Assembly (NCBI GenBank): GCA_015232365.1
Contig: JADFZU010000001.1
Location: forward strand, 42,640-106,639
Length of the DNA: 64,000 nucleotides
Direction: 5' to 3'
From: Magnetococcales bacterium
GTDB lineage: Bacteria > Pseudomonadota > Magnetococcia > Magnetococcales > JADFYX01
Positions within the stretch are counted from its first letter, which is position 1; every line of letters begins with the position of its first letter. Shown here one piece after another: positions 7,405 to 16,988 of this stretch. The notes below the pieces were generated by a model, which saw nothing but the letters and a program-made list of their open reading frames with translations, made no database searches and had not been told where the DNA came from. The position numbers were made by a program, and so were the translations under genes.

Positions 7405-10400
7405 ATGGGTTTTCCAAAGAAAACAGGGATGTACGATCCACAATTTGAGCATGACGCTTGTGGTGTTGGATTTGTTGCCAATGTAGATGGTAAAAAATCT
7501 CATGAAATTATCGAAATGGGGCTGACTGTTCTCAACAACCTCACCCATCGAGGTGCTGTTGGTGCTGACCCTTTAACCGGTGACGGAGCAGGTATTCTCA
7601 TCCAGATGCCTGATGCTTTTTTACAGGCTGAATCAAAAAAAATAAACATCAAACTGCCGGCTGCTGGAGATTATGGTGTCGGCATGATCTTCTTTCCCAA
7701 AGATAAAGGCCTTATGGGGTCATGTATCCGCCTGGTAGAGCAGATGATTGCCGAAGAGGGGCAGATACTTATTGGTTGGCGAGATGTGCCAGTAAGTGTC
7801 GATGCCAGGATTGGTTATACTGCCAAAGCATCTGAGCCGGTAATCAAGCAGGTATTTGTCGGAGTCAGAAACCCCCCGGAAGATGCCGATGATCTATGGC
7901 TTGAGCGCAAGCTGTTTATCATCAGGCGACGGATTGAAAATGCAGTATTGGGTTATGGTGCTGATGATACAGCAGCTTTTCATATCTCTAGCTTCTCCAC
8001 CCGGACTTTGCTCTACAAAGGTATGTTTCTAGCTGAACAGGTCGGGCAGTATTACCCAGACCTTAGCGATCCGCTCATGGTGAGTGCTTTCTCCATGGTC
8101 CATCAACGCTATTCAACCAATACATTTCCAACCTGGGGTCTGGCCCAGCCGTTTCGGATGATCAGCCATAACGGAGAGATCAACACCCTGCGTGGTAATA
8201 TCAACTGGATGCGAGCCAGAGAAGCTGCTTTATCATCACCTATGTTTGGTGATGATATTAAAAAGCTTTTTCCAATTGTCCCCGAAGGTCTATCTGATTC
8301 AGCATCCTTTGACCGGGCTGTGGAATTTCTAGTTGTTAGTGGTCGTTCACTGCCTCAAGCCATGATGATGATGATTCCTGAAGCCTGGGAAAATCATCAG
8401 CAGATGGATGAAGAGCGTAAGGGCTTTTACGAGTATAACGCCTCCATTATGGAGCCTTGGGATGGTCCGGCAGCAGTAGCTTTTACTGATGGCAGATATA
8501 TCGGAGCAACTCTGGATCGTAACGGTCTGCGTCCTGCGCGTTATCAGGTTACCAAAGGGGGGCTGTGCGTTATGGCCTCTGAAGCTGGTACATTGACCTT
8601 TCCACCAGAAGAGACGCTGTACAACGGTCGCCTTCAACCTGGACGTATGTTTGTTATTGATCTTAAAGATGGGCGAATTATTGATGATGAGGAGATCAAA
8701 TCCGGTATCATCAGCAAGAGACCATACAGACAGTGGGTTGCAGATGGCTTGATGTCTATTGACTCGCTACCGGATGGTCAACCCATTCCAGAGGATAGCG
8801 AGCCGCTTTTAGCCAGGCAGAAAACCTTTGGTTACACTGATGAGGATCAAAATGTAATTCTTGCTCCAATGGCTGTTAACGGTCAGGAGCCGACCGGTTC
8901 TATGGGTAATGATGCCGCCCTACCAGTTTTGTCAGAGCGGCCGGTATTGGTGTTCAACTATTTTAAACAGCTATTTGCCCAGGTGACCAATCCGCCAATC
9001 GACCCGATTCGTGAAGAGTTGGTTATGAGTCTGCGTATGCAGTTGGGTCCGGTTGGCAACCTTCTAGAGGAGTCGGCAAACCATGTTGAGCGGATCTCTC
9101 TAAAACAGCCAATATTAAACAATGCTGAGTTGGCAAAAATTCGTGCGGTAGATAAAAAAGGTCTGAAGGCACAAACTTTCTCAACTCTTTTCCCTATTGC
9201 TGATGGTGAGAATGGACTCAAAAAGGCTCTAACTTTGTTGTTTGAGCAGGTCTCTCAGGCATTAAGCCAGGGTGTCAACCTGGTTATTCTTAGTGACCGG
9301 GGTACTGGTCCTGACTCGGCATCAATTCCTATCTTGCTGGCAGTATCGGCTATTCACCATAATATGATTCGTGCTGGAGTACGGAATAAAGCCAGTATTA
9401 TTGCTGAAACAGGTGAGGCCCGTGAGGTCAACCATTTTGCTCTCTTAGCCGGTTATGGTGCTGGAGCTGTTAACCCTTATTTGGCTTTTGACTCCATCTC
9501 TGCACTGGTAAAATCTGCTAGCCTGCCAAAGGATCTTAGCGAAGAGAAGGCCCATGAAAATTATGTGAAAGCTGTAAACAAAGGAATGTTGAAGGTTTTC
9601 TCAAAAATGGGTATCTCCACACTATTTAGTTATTGTGGTGCACAAATCTTTGAGGTGGTTGGTCTTAACAAGCAGGTTGTGGAACGCTATTTTTCCGGGA
9701 CTGTCTCCAGGATTGAAGGTGTCGACCTTTGCGGCATTGCCCGTGAAGTTTTGGAGCGACATAAAAATGCCTATCAACACAGACTGGATAATCTGTATGC
9801 CCTTGAGGTTGGTGGCGAGTATAAGGTTCGCAGTGGTGGTGAGACCCATATGTGGACGGCAGAGACCGTATCTAAACTACAGCATTCTGCCAGGCAGAAT
9901 GATTATGGTCTCTATCAGCAGTTTGCCAATCTAATCAATAATCGTTCCCGTGATCTCTGTACTCTTCGTGGTCTTTTTGATCTTAAAAAGTCCCGTAATC
10001 CGATACCTATAGATGATGTGGAACCAGCATCAGAGATTGTTAAACGTTTTGTTACCGGAGCCATGTCCTACGGCTCAATATCTAAAGAGGCCCATGAGAC
10101 ATTGGCTATAGCCATGAACCGTCTTGGCGGCAAGTCAAACACTGGCGAGGGCGGGGAAGATCCAGAGCGGTTTAAACCCCTACCTAACGGTGATTTGGCA
10201 CGTAGTGCCATTAAACAGGTCGCCTCTGGTCGGTTTGGGGTTTCCAGCCACTATCTGGTCAACTCCAACGAAATGCAAATTAAGATTGCCCAGGGAGCTA
10301 AACCAGGTGAGGGTGGTCAGCTACCTGGACATAAAGTTAATGATGTTATAGCCAAAACCAGAAACACCACCCCTGGAGTAACGCTTATTTCACCACCCCC

Positions 10401-11931
10401 TCATCACGATATTTACTCCATTGAGGATTTGGCCCAGCTTATTTTTGATCTGAAAAATGTCAATCCAACTGGACGGGTCTCGGTTAAGCTGGTATCGGAA
10501 GTTGGTGTCGGCACTGTTGCTGCTGGTGTCTCCAAAGGTCACGCCGATATGATTCTTATAGCAGGTGGTGATGGTGGAACAGGTGCTAGCCCGGTTAGTT
10601 CTATTAAACATGCTGGTGGACCATGGGAGTTGGGTCTGGCTGAAACACAGCAGACTTTGGTTCTCAACGATCTTCGTGGCCGGGTACGCCTTCAGGCCGA
10701 TGGCCAGTTGCGTACTGGGCGGGATGTGGTTATAGCTGCTCTTTTAGGCGCGGAAGAGTATGGTTTTGCTACGGCTCCTTTGATAGTTGAAGGTTGTGTT
10801 CTAATGCGTAAGTGCCACTTGGGAACCTGTCCGGTCGGGGTTGCTACACAGGATGTTGGTCTGAGAAAAAGGTTTACCGGTAAGGCACAGCACGTGGTCA
10901 ACTATTTCTATTTTGTTGCCAATGAAGTTCGGCAGATAATGTCGGAGATGGGCTTTCGGAATATCGATGACATGATCGGTCGGGTTGACTGTATAAATAC
11001 CAATAATGCTATCGGTCACTGGAAAACCAAAGGGCTGGACTTTTCTAGTATCCTTGAAAAGCCTGATGTTCCTTCAAATATTGCTGTGCGGAAGGTGCAA
11101 GACCAAAACCACGCTATTGATAAAGTTCTTGACCATAAATTAATGGAGCTGGCTGATCTGGCTTTTGAGACTCTGCAACCAATTGAGATTCGTCTACCAA
11201 TTCTCAACACCAACCGGAGTGTTGGTGCTATGTTGGGTGGGGCCATCTCAAAACAGTTTGGTGCAAATGGTCTTCCCGATAATACCATCAAAATTCACTT
11301 TGATGGTGTAGCTGGGCAGAGCTTTGGTGCTTTTAACGTTGGTGGAGTCTCTCTACACATTGAGGGAAGTGCCAACGACTATGTTGGTAAGGGTATGTCT
11401 GGTGGCCGGATTGTGGTTAATCCAAGTCCTGCCAGCGATATTGTTGCCAAAGATAATATTATTGTCGGCAATACCCTCCTTTATGGAGCTACTGGCGGTG
11501 AGGCCTATTTCAATGGTTTGGCTGGTGAGCGGTTTGCAGTCCGTAACTCCGGTGCTGTTGCCATTGTTGAAGGGGTTGGTGATCACGGTTGTGAATATAT
11601 GACCGGTGGCGTGGTGGTGGTGCTTGGCCCTACCGGGCGTAATTTTGGTGCTGGAATGAGCGGAGGCATCGCTTATGTTCTAGATGCTGACGGCAAATTC
11701 AAATCATTATGTAACCCGGCTATGATTGATCTGCAGAAAGTTGAGGCTGATGTAGACAAAGCTGAGTTGAAAGAGCTGATTGAGAAACATCTTAAATATA
11801 CAGGAAGTCCAGTTGCCAAGGACCTTCTGGATAGTTGGGATAGTTCCATCTCCAAATTTATTAAAGTCATGCCTTATGAGTACCAGAGGGTTTTAGCAGA
11901 GATGAAAGCGCGGGAGTCGGTCAATGGGTAA
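7405..11931 (+). CDS. gltB: Glutamate synthase (NADPH) large subunit
   Basis: The GOGAT alpha subunit transfers the glutamine amide to 2-oxoglutarate, making two glutamates. A short propeptide precedes the nucleophile in HDACGVGFVAN, so Cys should become the mature N-terminus. The type 2 glutaminase domain follows (HQRYSTNTFPTW, MISHNGEINTLRGN). Next come the central domain and the FMN-binding synthase domain (GAMSYGSIS, NTGEGGEDP, ISPPPHHDIYSIEDL, GGDGGTGASP). The [3Fe-4S] cysteines are in CVLMRKCHLGTCPVG, and the C-terminal GXGXG beta-helix ends the protein. The track start at 7396 adds MCY; I prefer ATG 7405 because AGGG sits 10 bases upstream and the family usually begins MGxPxKxGxYDP. 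gltD overlaps the end by 8 bases. Confidence 0.97.
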   Translation: MGFPKKTGMYDPQFEHDACGVGFVANVDGKKSHEIIEMGLTVLNNLTHRGAVGADPLTGDGAGILIQMPDAFLQAESKKINIKLPAAGDYGVGMIFFPKDKGLMGSCIRLVEQMIAEEGQILIGWRDVPVSVDARIGYTAKASEPVIKQVFVGVRNPPEDADDLWLERKLFIIRRRIENAVLGYGADDTAAFHISSFSTRTLLYKGMFLAEQVGQYYPDLSDPLMVSAFSMVHQRYSTNTFPTWGLAQPFRMISHNGEINTLRGNINWMRAREAALSSPMFGDDIKKLFPIVPEGLSDSASFDRAVEFLVVSGRSLPQAMMMMIPEAWENHQQMDEERKGFYEYNASIMEPWDGPAAVAFTDGRYIGATLDRNGLRPARYQVTKGGLCVMASEAGTLTFPPEETLYNGRLQPGRMFVIDLKDGRIIDDEEIKSGIISKRPYRQWVADGLMSIDSLPDGQPIPEDSEPLLARQKTFGYTDEDQNVILAPMAVNGQEPTGSMGNDAALPVLSERPVLVFNYFKQLFAQVTNPPIDPIREELVMSLRMQLGPVGNLLEESANHVERISLKQPILNNAELAKIRAVDKKGLKAQTFSTLFPIADGENGLKKALTLLFEQVSQALSQGVNLVILSDRGTGPDSASIPILLAVSAIHHNMIRAGVRNKASIIAETGEAREVNHFALLAGYGAGAVNPYLAFDSISALVKSASLPKDLSEEKAHENYVKAVNKGMLKVFSKMGISTLFSYCGAQIFEVVGLNKQVVERYFSGTVSRIEGVDLCGIAREVLERHKNAYQHRLDNLYALEVGGEYKVRSGGETHMWTAETVSKLQHSARQNDYGLYQQFANLINNRSRDLCTLRGLFDLKKSRNPIPIDDVEPASEIVKRFVTGAMSYGSISKEAHETLAIAMNRLGGKSNTGEGGEDPERFKPLPNGDLARSAIKQVASGRFGVSSHYLVNSNEMQIKIAQGAKPGEGGQLPGHKVNDVIAKTRNTTPGVTLISPPPHHDIYSIEDLAQLIFDLKNVNPTGRVSVKLVSEVGVGTVAAGVSKGHADMILIAGGDGGTGASPVSSIKHAGGPWELGLAETQQTLVLNDLRGRVRLQADGQLRTGRDVVIAALLGAEEYGFATAPLIVEGCVLMRKCHLGTCPVGVATQDVGLRKRFTGKAQHVVNYFYFVANEVRQIMSEMGFRNIDDMIGRVDCINTNNAIGHWKTKGLDFSSILEKPDVPSNIAVRKVQDQNHAIDKVLDHKLMELADLAFETLQPIEIRLPILNTNRSVGAMLGGAISKQFGANGLPDNTIKIHFDGVAGQSFGAFNVGGVSLHIEGSANDYVGKGMSGGRIVVNPSPASDIVAKDNIIVGNTLLYGATGGEAYFNGLAGERFAVRNSGAVAIVEGVGDHGCEYMTGGVVVVLGPTGRNFGAGMSGGIAYVLDADGKFKSLCNPAMIDLQKVEADVDKAELKELIEKHLKYTGSPVAKDLLDSWDSSISKFIKVMPYEYQRVLAEMKARESVNG

Positions 11932-13363
11932 AGCTACGGGATTTATGGACATTGATCGGGAGAATCCACGTACCCGCTCTGTTGCAAGTAGAATAACCGA
12001 TTGGAATGAACTATATCACGAGTTTCCAATTGAAAAACTCCAAGACCAAGCTTCTCGCTGTATGGATTGCGGTATTCCTTTCTGCCACAGCGGTTGCACT
12101 TTAAACAATATTATTCCCCACTGGAATGATATGGTTTACAAGGGGCGTTGGGAAGAGGCGGTGGAAATTTTACACCGTACCAATAACTTTCCTGAGTTTA
12201 CCGGCAGGATATGTCCGGCACTTTGTGAAGCCTCATGTGTCGTAGGTCTGAATAGTGAGCCGGTCTCAATTCGTGAGGTTGAGAAGCGGATAGCAGAGGA
12301 GGGGTGGAGTCGTGGGTTTGTCAAGCCACAACCAGCGGTCAAAAAAACCGGGAAACTGATAGCTGTTGTTGGTTCCGGCCCGGCAGGGATGGCTGCAGCT
12401 CAGCAGCTTACCAGAGCTGGACATGATGTGACCCTATTTGAAAAAAATCCCAGGGCTGGTGGTCTGTTACGTTTTGGCATCCCCGATTTTAAATTGGATA
12501 AAAAGGTGTTAGACCGTCGTTTAGAGCAGATGGTGGCAGAGGGGTTAACGATTAAAACCGGGGTAAATATCGGTGTTGATATACCGGTAGCAAAACTGCA
12601 AGAAGATTTCGACGCCATAGTGTTGACTGGCGGCTCAGAAAAGCCTCGGGATCTACCTATTCCTGGCCGTGATTTTATCGGTGTCCATTTTGCTATGGAT
12701 TTTCTAGCTCAACAGAATCAACGGGTGTTTGGTGCTGATATTCAAGCAGCAGACGAGATATTTGCCAAAGGGAAAAATGTTGTTGTTATCGGTGGTGGCG
12801 ATACCGGTTCGGACTGTGTTGGCACTTCTATACGTCATGGAGCTAAACGAGTAACTCAGATAGAGCTTCTACCCAAACCGCCAAAAGAGCGCTCTATAGA
12901 GACTCCTTGGCCGCTATGGCCCCAACAGCTACGGACATCGACCTCGCATCAGGAGGGGTGTGAGCGGATGTGGAATATTTTGAGCAAATCTTTCGGGGGC
13001 GAGAACGGTAAGGTAACCGTACTCAACTGTGTCCGTTTACGTTGGAGCGAACAAGAGACTGGCAGACCGCAAATGGAAGAGATTGCTGGCAGCGAATTTA
13101 GCATCAAAGCTGATTTGGTTCTTTTGGCTATGGGGTTTCTTCATCCAGAAAAAAATGGCCTTCTTGATGAGCTTGGTGTTGAGTTGGACCCGAGAGGAAA
13201 CGTGCAGGTCAACCAGCTAAACATGACAAGTATAGAAGGGGTTTTTGCCGCGGGAGATATGGCAACAGGTCAGTCACTGGTTCTTAAAGCAATCGCTGAC
13301 GGTAGGCAAGCGGCAAAAAATGTTGATAAGTGGTTGCAGGGAGCAGACGCAGTACTGATCTAG
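11924..13363 (+). CDS. gltD: Glutamate synthase small subunit
   Basis: The GOGAT beta subunit takes electrons from NADPH through FAD and passes them to GltB. Cysteine clusters for the [4Fe-4S] centres lie in CMDCGIPFCHSGC (about residues 46-58) and CPALCEASC. VVGSGPAGMAAAQQL (about 146-160) is the FAD-binding fold. VVIGGGDTGSDCVGTSIRHG (about 285-304) binds NADPH. GVFAAGDMATGQSLV near the C-terminus closes the FAD site. Length 479 is standard. The ATG lies inside the gltB end (8-base overlap), giving coupled translation of the two subunits. Confidence 0.97.
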   Translation: MGKATGFMDIDRENPRTRSVASRITDWNELYHEFPIEKLQDQASRCMDCGIPFCHSGCTLNNIIPHWNDMVYKGRWEEAVEILHRTNNFPEFTGRICPALCEASCVVGLNSEPVSIREVEKRIAEEGWSRGFVKPQPAVKKTGKLIAVVGSGPAGMAAAQQLTRAGHDVTLFEKNPRAGGLLRFGIPDFKLDKKVLDRRLEQMVAEGLTIKTGVNIGVDIPVAKLQEDFDAIVLTGGSEKPRDLPIPGRDFIGVHFAMDFLAQQNQRVFGADIQAADEIFAKGKNVVVIGGGDTGSDCVGTSIRHGAKRVTQIELLPKPPKERSIETPWPLWPQQLRTSTSHQEGCERMWNILSKSFGGENGKVTVLNCVRLRWSEQETGRPQMEEIAGSEFSIKADLVLLAMGFLHPEKNGLLDELGVELDPRGNVQVNQLNMTSIEGVFAAGDMATGQSLVLKAIADGRQAAKNVDKWLQGADAVLI

Positions 13364-13465
13364 TTGGCTTGGAAAAGATGTGTTGTTAGGATCACGACAG
13401 ATTTTACTTCGTCAAAAGTATGTAATTAACTGACTTTGGTGTTATCCTTAATAGGGGATGTTGGA

Positions 13466-13732
13466 TTGGAAAAGAGTGGCCTGGAGACTAGTGAGGCTCT
13501 TCTAGTTCAATTAGAGGAGAGGATGGATTCTCTGACCGGTTTGGTGGTAGGTCTTAGAGACGATAAGGGGAAATTGGAGCAAAATTTGGCAGATTGTACT
13601 GCCAGACAAAGAGGCTTGGAGCAGGAAAATAGCAGTTTAAAGGCTGAAAATATGGCTTTACAGGCAGAAAAAGAGAAAATTGTATTAAAACTTGAAACTT
13701 TACTTGCTCGTTTTGACGGTTATGGGCAATAA
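13466..13732 (+). CDS. Small coiled-coil protein, ZapB-like
   Basis: The protein is almost entirely predicted coiled coil (LLVQLEERMDSLTGLVVGLRDD... LEQENSSLKAENMALQAEK...). It resembles the TIGR02449/ZapB-type proteins that lie next to zapA and tie the Z-ring to ZapA. The track starts at TTG 13436. A better start is TTG 13466, which has AGGGGA about 7 bases upstream and gives 88 residues starting MEKSGLETSE. It lies 68 bases before zapA on the same strand. The location supports a division role, but coiled-coil similarity alone is weak evidence. Confidence 0.6.
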   Translation: MEKSGLETSEALLVQLEERMDSLTGLVVGLRDDKGKLEQNLADCTARQRGLEQENSSLKAENMALQAEKEKIVLKLETLLARFDGYGQ

Positions 13733-13800
13733 TAGAGTGGAGTTAACGTACACCTTGGACGTTTTTAGAAAAATGTCTGGGTTAATTTTGAGTTTTTTGT

Positions 13801-14091
13801 ATGTCTGAGTTTATTGAAGTTCTCATTCATGGGCAGCTACTAAAATTACGATCTGGCTCTGGTGCGGAGTCGGAGTACATTCGAGAAGTTGCCAGCTATG
13901 TTGATGAGGTAATGAAAGAGATTAGCAGAAACTCAAGCGGTGTTTCCCGTGACCGGATTGCGGTTATGGCTGCTGTACGAATTGCTGATAGCCTTTTTCA
14001 ACAAAGACAAAGTGTAGCAGATGGTGTAAAGTCTTTTGAGGAAAATGTAGGAAGACTGATTGAATCAAGTGATCAGTTTATGAGAGGGTGA
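13801..14091 (+). CDS. zapA: Cell division protein ZapA
   Basis: ZapA binds FtsZ and bundles protofilaments in the Z-ring. The 96-residue protein has the ZapA order: an N-terminal beta part (FIEVLIHGQLLKLRSG), then YIREVASYVDEVMKEISR, the RIAVMAAVRIADSLF helix and a coiled-coil tail. The gene order zapB-like, zapA, 6S RNA, 5-formyl-THF cyclo-ligase is the classic proteobacterial layout. That order makes the small size unproblematic for the call. Confidence 0.9.
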   Translation: MSEFIEVLIHGQLLKLRSGSGAESEYIREVASYVDEVMKEISRNSSGVSRDRIAVMAAVRIADSLFQQRQSVADGVKSFEENVGRLIESSDQFMRG

Positions 14092-14093
14092 TA

Positions 14094-14282
14094 CAGATTC
14101 CCCTGCGGTGCATGTGAGGCGTGGCATTCTCCTGAGCCGATACTCATGAACCTAGGAAACCTGCTCTGATTGTGGAGTGCATGCTCTCTTTATTGGGAGA
14201 TCCACAGAAGCGATTATTCGGGTGTCCGCTCTTAACGAAGGGTTCAGAGAAAGCACTCCAACGGTACAGGCGGGGGATTTTT
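14094..14282 (+). ncRNA. ssrS: 6S RNA
   Basis: 6S RNA mimics an open promoter and sequesters the housekeeping RNA polymerase in stationary phase. The closing stem is visible: AGATTCCCCTGC at the 5' end pairs with the 3' GCGGGGGATT. The strongly conserved 5' strand CTCCTGAGCCGATA is almost identical to CCCCTGAGCCGATA of E. coli 6S. GTGCATGCTC and AACGAAGGGTTCAGAG match the distal stem region and 3' side. It sits between zapA and the 5-formyl-THF cyclo-ligase gene, the standard ssrS position. Exact ends are estimated to within about 5 bases. The 77-codon ORF over this region is a shadow. Confidence 0.9.
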
Positions 14283-14288
14283 CTAGAA

Positions 14289-14318
14289 CAGTGCCTGAAT
14301 TCAGGCACTATTCTGGTT
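14289..14318 (+). terminator. Palindrome after 6S RNA, possible terminator or processing site
   Basis: AGTGCCTGAATTCAGGCACT (14290-14309) is a perfect 20-base palindrome, followed by ATTCTGGTTTT. It lies 8 bases after the 6S closing stem. The T-run is interrupted, so it may be a leaky terminator that lets transcription reach the cyclo-ligase gene, or a processing hairpin. Confidence 0.5.
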
Positions 14319-14361
14319 TTATAGATAGTTTAGGCAAACAGCTAAAAGTTGTGTTTCTAGA

Positions 14362-14934
14362 ATGGGTTCCAAGAAAGATATTCGGGACACAATACGTAAA
14401 CAGAGGTTAAGTTTGACCTCTGACCAGGTTAGCTGTTTTAGTGAATCTATAATTAAGCATGTCATTGGGTTTAAGCCATTTTTATTGGCTCAGACCGTGG
14501 CAATTTATCTCCCCGTCGGTAATGAAGTCGACACCTCATCTCTTATTTCTCACCTTGACTCATTAAATAAAACCATTTGTCTACCTGTTGTACTACCGGA
14601 GCATCGACTTGGGTTTTGCCGTTTTAGAACGGGAGATTCATTACAACCTGGTAGCTTTGGAATTTTAGAGCCACAGATAAGGGAGTGGCTTGATATAAAA
14701 GATATAGACCTTTTTTTTATGCCTCTGGTCGGGTTTGATGCCAACGGAGCAAGGTTGGGATATGGTGGGGGGTATTATGACCGGGCACTGTCAGTTTTAT
14801 CTGGAAACAAGCTTAAACCGGTTTTAGTTGGTTTGGCTTTTAATTTTCAGGAAGTTGCACTGCTACCATATGCAGCACATGATGTACCGTTGCACTATAT
14901 TGTGACGGAAAATGGTATTCGTTGTTTTGTTTAG
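14362..14934 (+). CDS. 5-formyltetrahydrofolate cyclo-ligase
   Basis: This enzyme converts 5-formyl-THF to 5,10-methenyl-THF using ATP, in folate one-carbon metabolism (E. coli YgfA/Fau). The N-terminal KKDIRDTIRKQRLSL is typical. Phosphate/folate binding motifs are YLPVGNEVDTSSLI and the C-terminal signature LVGFDANGARLGYGGGYYDRAL (about residues 120-142). The 190-residue length is normal. It follows 6S RNA and precedes rny on the same strand. In E. coli the equivalent gene is co-transcribed with ssrS, and the layout here suggests the same. Confidence 0.93.
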   Translation: MGSKKDIRDTIRKQRLSLTSDQVSCFSESIIKHVIGFKPFLLAQTVAIYLPVGNEVDTSSLISHLDSLNKTICLPVVLPEHRLGFCRFRTGDSLQPGSFGILEPQIREWLDIKDIDLFFMPLVGFDANGARLGYGGGYYDRALSVLSGNKLKPVLVGLAFNFQEVALLPYAAHDVPLHYIVTENGIRCFV

Positions 14935-14985
14935 GGACTGGCTAAAACACCACTCCTTCAGGATACCTCTTATTAACCTATTTTT

Positions 14986-15019
14986 CTATTTAAATGGTTA
15001 GTTTTACCGTTTTAAATAG
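14986..15019 (+). promoter_or_regulatory. Leader hairpin directly before the rny ribosome binding site
   Basis: CTATTTAAA (14986-14994) pairs perfectly with TTTAAATAG (15011-15019), with GGT/ACC pairing inside. The stem ends 2 bases before the GCAGGAG Shine-Dalgarno of rny. It could be a control or self-cleavage element for the RNase, but no function has been shown from sequence alone. Confidence 0.4.
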
Positions 15020-15031
15020 GGCAGGAGATTG

Positions 15032-16597
15032 ATGGCCATGGATATTGTAACTATCCTCATTGGTGCAATTCTTGGAATAGCCGTCTCCCTAGCATATTTC
15101 TATCTGCAACGTGGTCGACAACAGCAAGAGTTGGCGGTTCAAGAAGAGAGATTGCAGCAGAAACAGGCGGCGCTTGAAGAGAAGTCGGCTACAATGATTC
15201 GGGAGATGGAGATTAGCTCTAAAGCGCATAAGCTGCGTATTGAAGAGGAGTTGGATGCAAAATACCGCAATAAAGGTAAAGAGTTAGACCAATTAAAGTT
15301 AAGGTTTGACAAACGTGAGGAGCAGCTTGACCGTAAATTTGATCAGCTTGATATCCGGGAGCGGGAGATTGATAAACGTCGTGAAAACTTGGATAGAGAC
15401 CGCTCTAATGTTGAAGGCCAGAAGCAGAAATATGAAAGCCTGCTAATAGATGCTGAAAAGAGACTCGAAGAGATATCAGGCTTGAGTACAGAGCGGGCTA
15501 AAGAGCTTATTATGTCATCTTTGGCTGATAAAGCCCGTCATGATTCTGCTTTACTGTTTAAGCAGTTGGAGGCAGAAGCTGTAGAGAAAGCAGACCAAAA
15601 AGCCAGAGAAACAATCGCAACTGCTGTGCAGCGGTTGGCGGGAGAGTTTGTCTCAGAGCGTACAGTCTCCGTTGTTGCTCTTCCATCTGAAGAGATGAAG
15701 GGACGTATTATTGGTCGTGAAGGTCGCAATATAAGAGCATTAGAGACTGCAACTGGTTGTGATCTTATTATTGATGACACACCTGAAGCGGTAGTTATCT
15801 CCTGTTTCAACCCGGTTCGGCGACAGGTGGCAAAACGTTCATTGGAAGAGTTGATAACTGATGGGCGTATTCATCCAGCTCGTATTGAATCGGTAGTTAA
15901 AAAAGCAACAAAAACCATTGATAATGAGATTCGTGAGAAGGGTGAACAGGCGGTATTTGAGGTCGGTTTAAGTGATGTTCACCCCGAGATTATAAAACTA
16001 TTGGGTACACTACAGTTTCGGACATCATATACACAGAATGTTCTTTCCCACTCTGTTGAGGTGGCATATTTTGCTGGAATTATGGCTGAAGAGTTGGGAC
16101 TGGATGGTAATATAGCCAGGCGTTGTGGTCTTTTACACGATATTGGAAAAGCGGTAGACCATGAGGTTCAAGGCTCCCATGCGGTGATTGGTGGAGAGTT
16201 GGCGAAAAAGTATCGTGAACATCCTCTGGTTACCAACGCTATCTGGTCGCATCATTTTGATATAGAGCCTATCTCTGTTTATGGTCCTTTAGCAAATGCT
16301 GCTGATGCGTTATCTGCTGCTCGTCCTGGAGCACGCCGGGAAAATGTTGAGACCTATGTAAAGCGGTTGGAGCAGTTAGAGCATATTGCGACCAATTTTA
16401 AAGGTGTAGAGAAGGCTTTTGCTATACAGGCTGGTCGTGAAGTGCGGGTGATTGTAGCTTACGACCGGGTTAATGATGAGGGGGCAATGATGATTGCTCG
16501 TGAGGTTGCCGACCAGATAGAGAATGAAATGACCTACCCTGGCCAGATTAAAGTTACTGTAATTCGTGAAATGCGTGCTCAAGAGATAGCTAACTAG
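15032..16597 (+). CDS. rny: Ribonuclease Y
   Basis: RNase Y is a membrane-anchored endoribonuclease that starts mRNA decay. The order of parts is complete: an N-terminal membrane segment ([20 protein letters not shown]), a long charged coiled coil (about residues 30-190), a KH domain ([15 protein letters not shown], about 212-226) and an HD phosphohydrolase domain ([15 protein letters not shown], about 365-380) ending in [10 protein letters not shown]. Of TTG 15029, ATG 15032 and ATG 15038, I use 15032; the SD AGGAGA lies at 15023-15028, so 15038 is also possible. RNase Y is typical of Firmicutes and some deep proteobacterial lineages rather than common gamma- or alphaproteobacteria. Confidence 0.96.
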   Translation: MAMDIVTILIGAILGIAVSLAYFYLQRGRQQQELAVQEERLQQKQAALEEKSATMIREMEISSKAHKLRIEEELDAKYRNKGKELDQLKLRFDKREEQLDRKFDQLDIREREIDKRRENLDRDRSNVEGQKQKYESLLIDAEKRLEEISGLSTERAKELIMSSLADKARHDSALLFKQLEAEAVEKADQKARETIATAVQRLAGEFVSERTVSVVALPSEEMKGRIIGREGRNIRALETATGCDLIIDDTPEAVVISCFNPVRRQVAKRSLEELITDGRIHPARIESVVKKATKTIDNEIREKGEQAVFEVGLSDVHPEIIKLLGTLQFRTSYTQNVLSHSVEVAYFAGIMAEELGLDGNIARRCGLLHDIGKAVDHEVQGSHAVIGGELAKKYREHPLVTNAIWSHHFDIEPISVYGPLANAADALSAARPGARRENVETYVKRLEQLEHIATNFKGVEKAFAIQAGREVRVIVAYDRVNDEGAMMIAREVADQIENEMTYPGQIKVTVIREMRAQEIAN

Positions 16598-16612
16598 TTG
16601 AAGTAGGTGGGG

Positions 16613-16640
16613 CTTTGGGAGTCAGAAACGGCTCTCAAAG
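16613..16640 (+). terminator. Weak hairpin after rny
   Basis: CTTTGGGAG (16613-16621) can pair with CTCTCAAAG (16632-16640) with one G-T wobble. It is followed by TGCTACTACTAATTTTCTG rather than a T-run. It lies between the rny stop and a convergent minus-strand gene, so it may help end rny transcription. Confidence 0.3.
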
Positions 16641-16736
16641 TGCTACTACTAATTTTCTGAATTGTAAAACTAGCCACATATCTTTGCTCAAACCAACAAT
16701 GAGGTATCCGCTCATTGTATCAAAGTTTGAAGATTC

Positions 16737-16949
16737 TTAGCTACATATTCTCAACTCTTTTGCATTTATATCAACCACTTCCATTCCGAAAAGAGTGGTA
16801 AGCATCTCGCCGTTATCAAATCCATAAAATAGAAGCAGTTCAAGGCGTAGGTCAGAAGCTTGGTCTTTGGTAAGGTGGACCTCCATAGCTACTGAGCCAT
16901 TACTATCCTCAAAGGATTCTTTTAAATTTAAAATCTCATCAAGAGTCAT
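16737..16949 (-). CDS. Small hypothetical protein
   Basis: This 70-residue acidic protein starts MTLDEILNLKESFEDSNGS and has no membrane segment, signal or metal motif that I can recognise. It lies 39 bases downstream of the membrane protein at 16989-17558 on the same strand, so the two are likely co-transcribed. The SD is weak. The alternating hydrophobic pattern AMEVHLTKDQASDLRLELLLFYGF suggests a folded small domain. Function unknown; it is reported because of its position and its plausible composition. Confidence 0.5.
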   Translation of the reverse strand: MTLDEILNLKESFEDSNGSVAMEVHLTKDQASDLRLELLLFYGFDNGEMLTTLFGMEVVDINAKELRICS

Positions 16950-16988
16950 TTCTATAAGTCCAGCAATTTTTATGGGAATTTGCCTATT

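Noticed and set aside
14177-14410. 77-residue ORF between zapA and the cyclo-ligase
   Set aside because: It lies across 6S RNA and its terminator-like hairpin and has no SD or family features.
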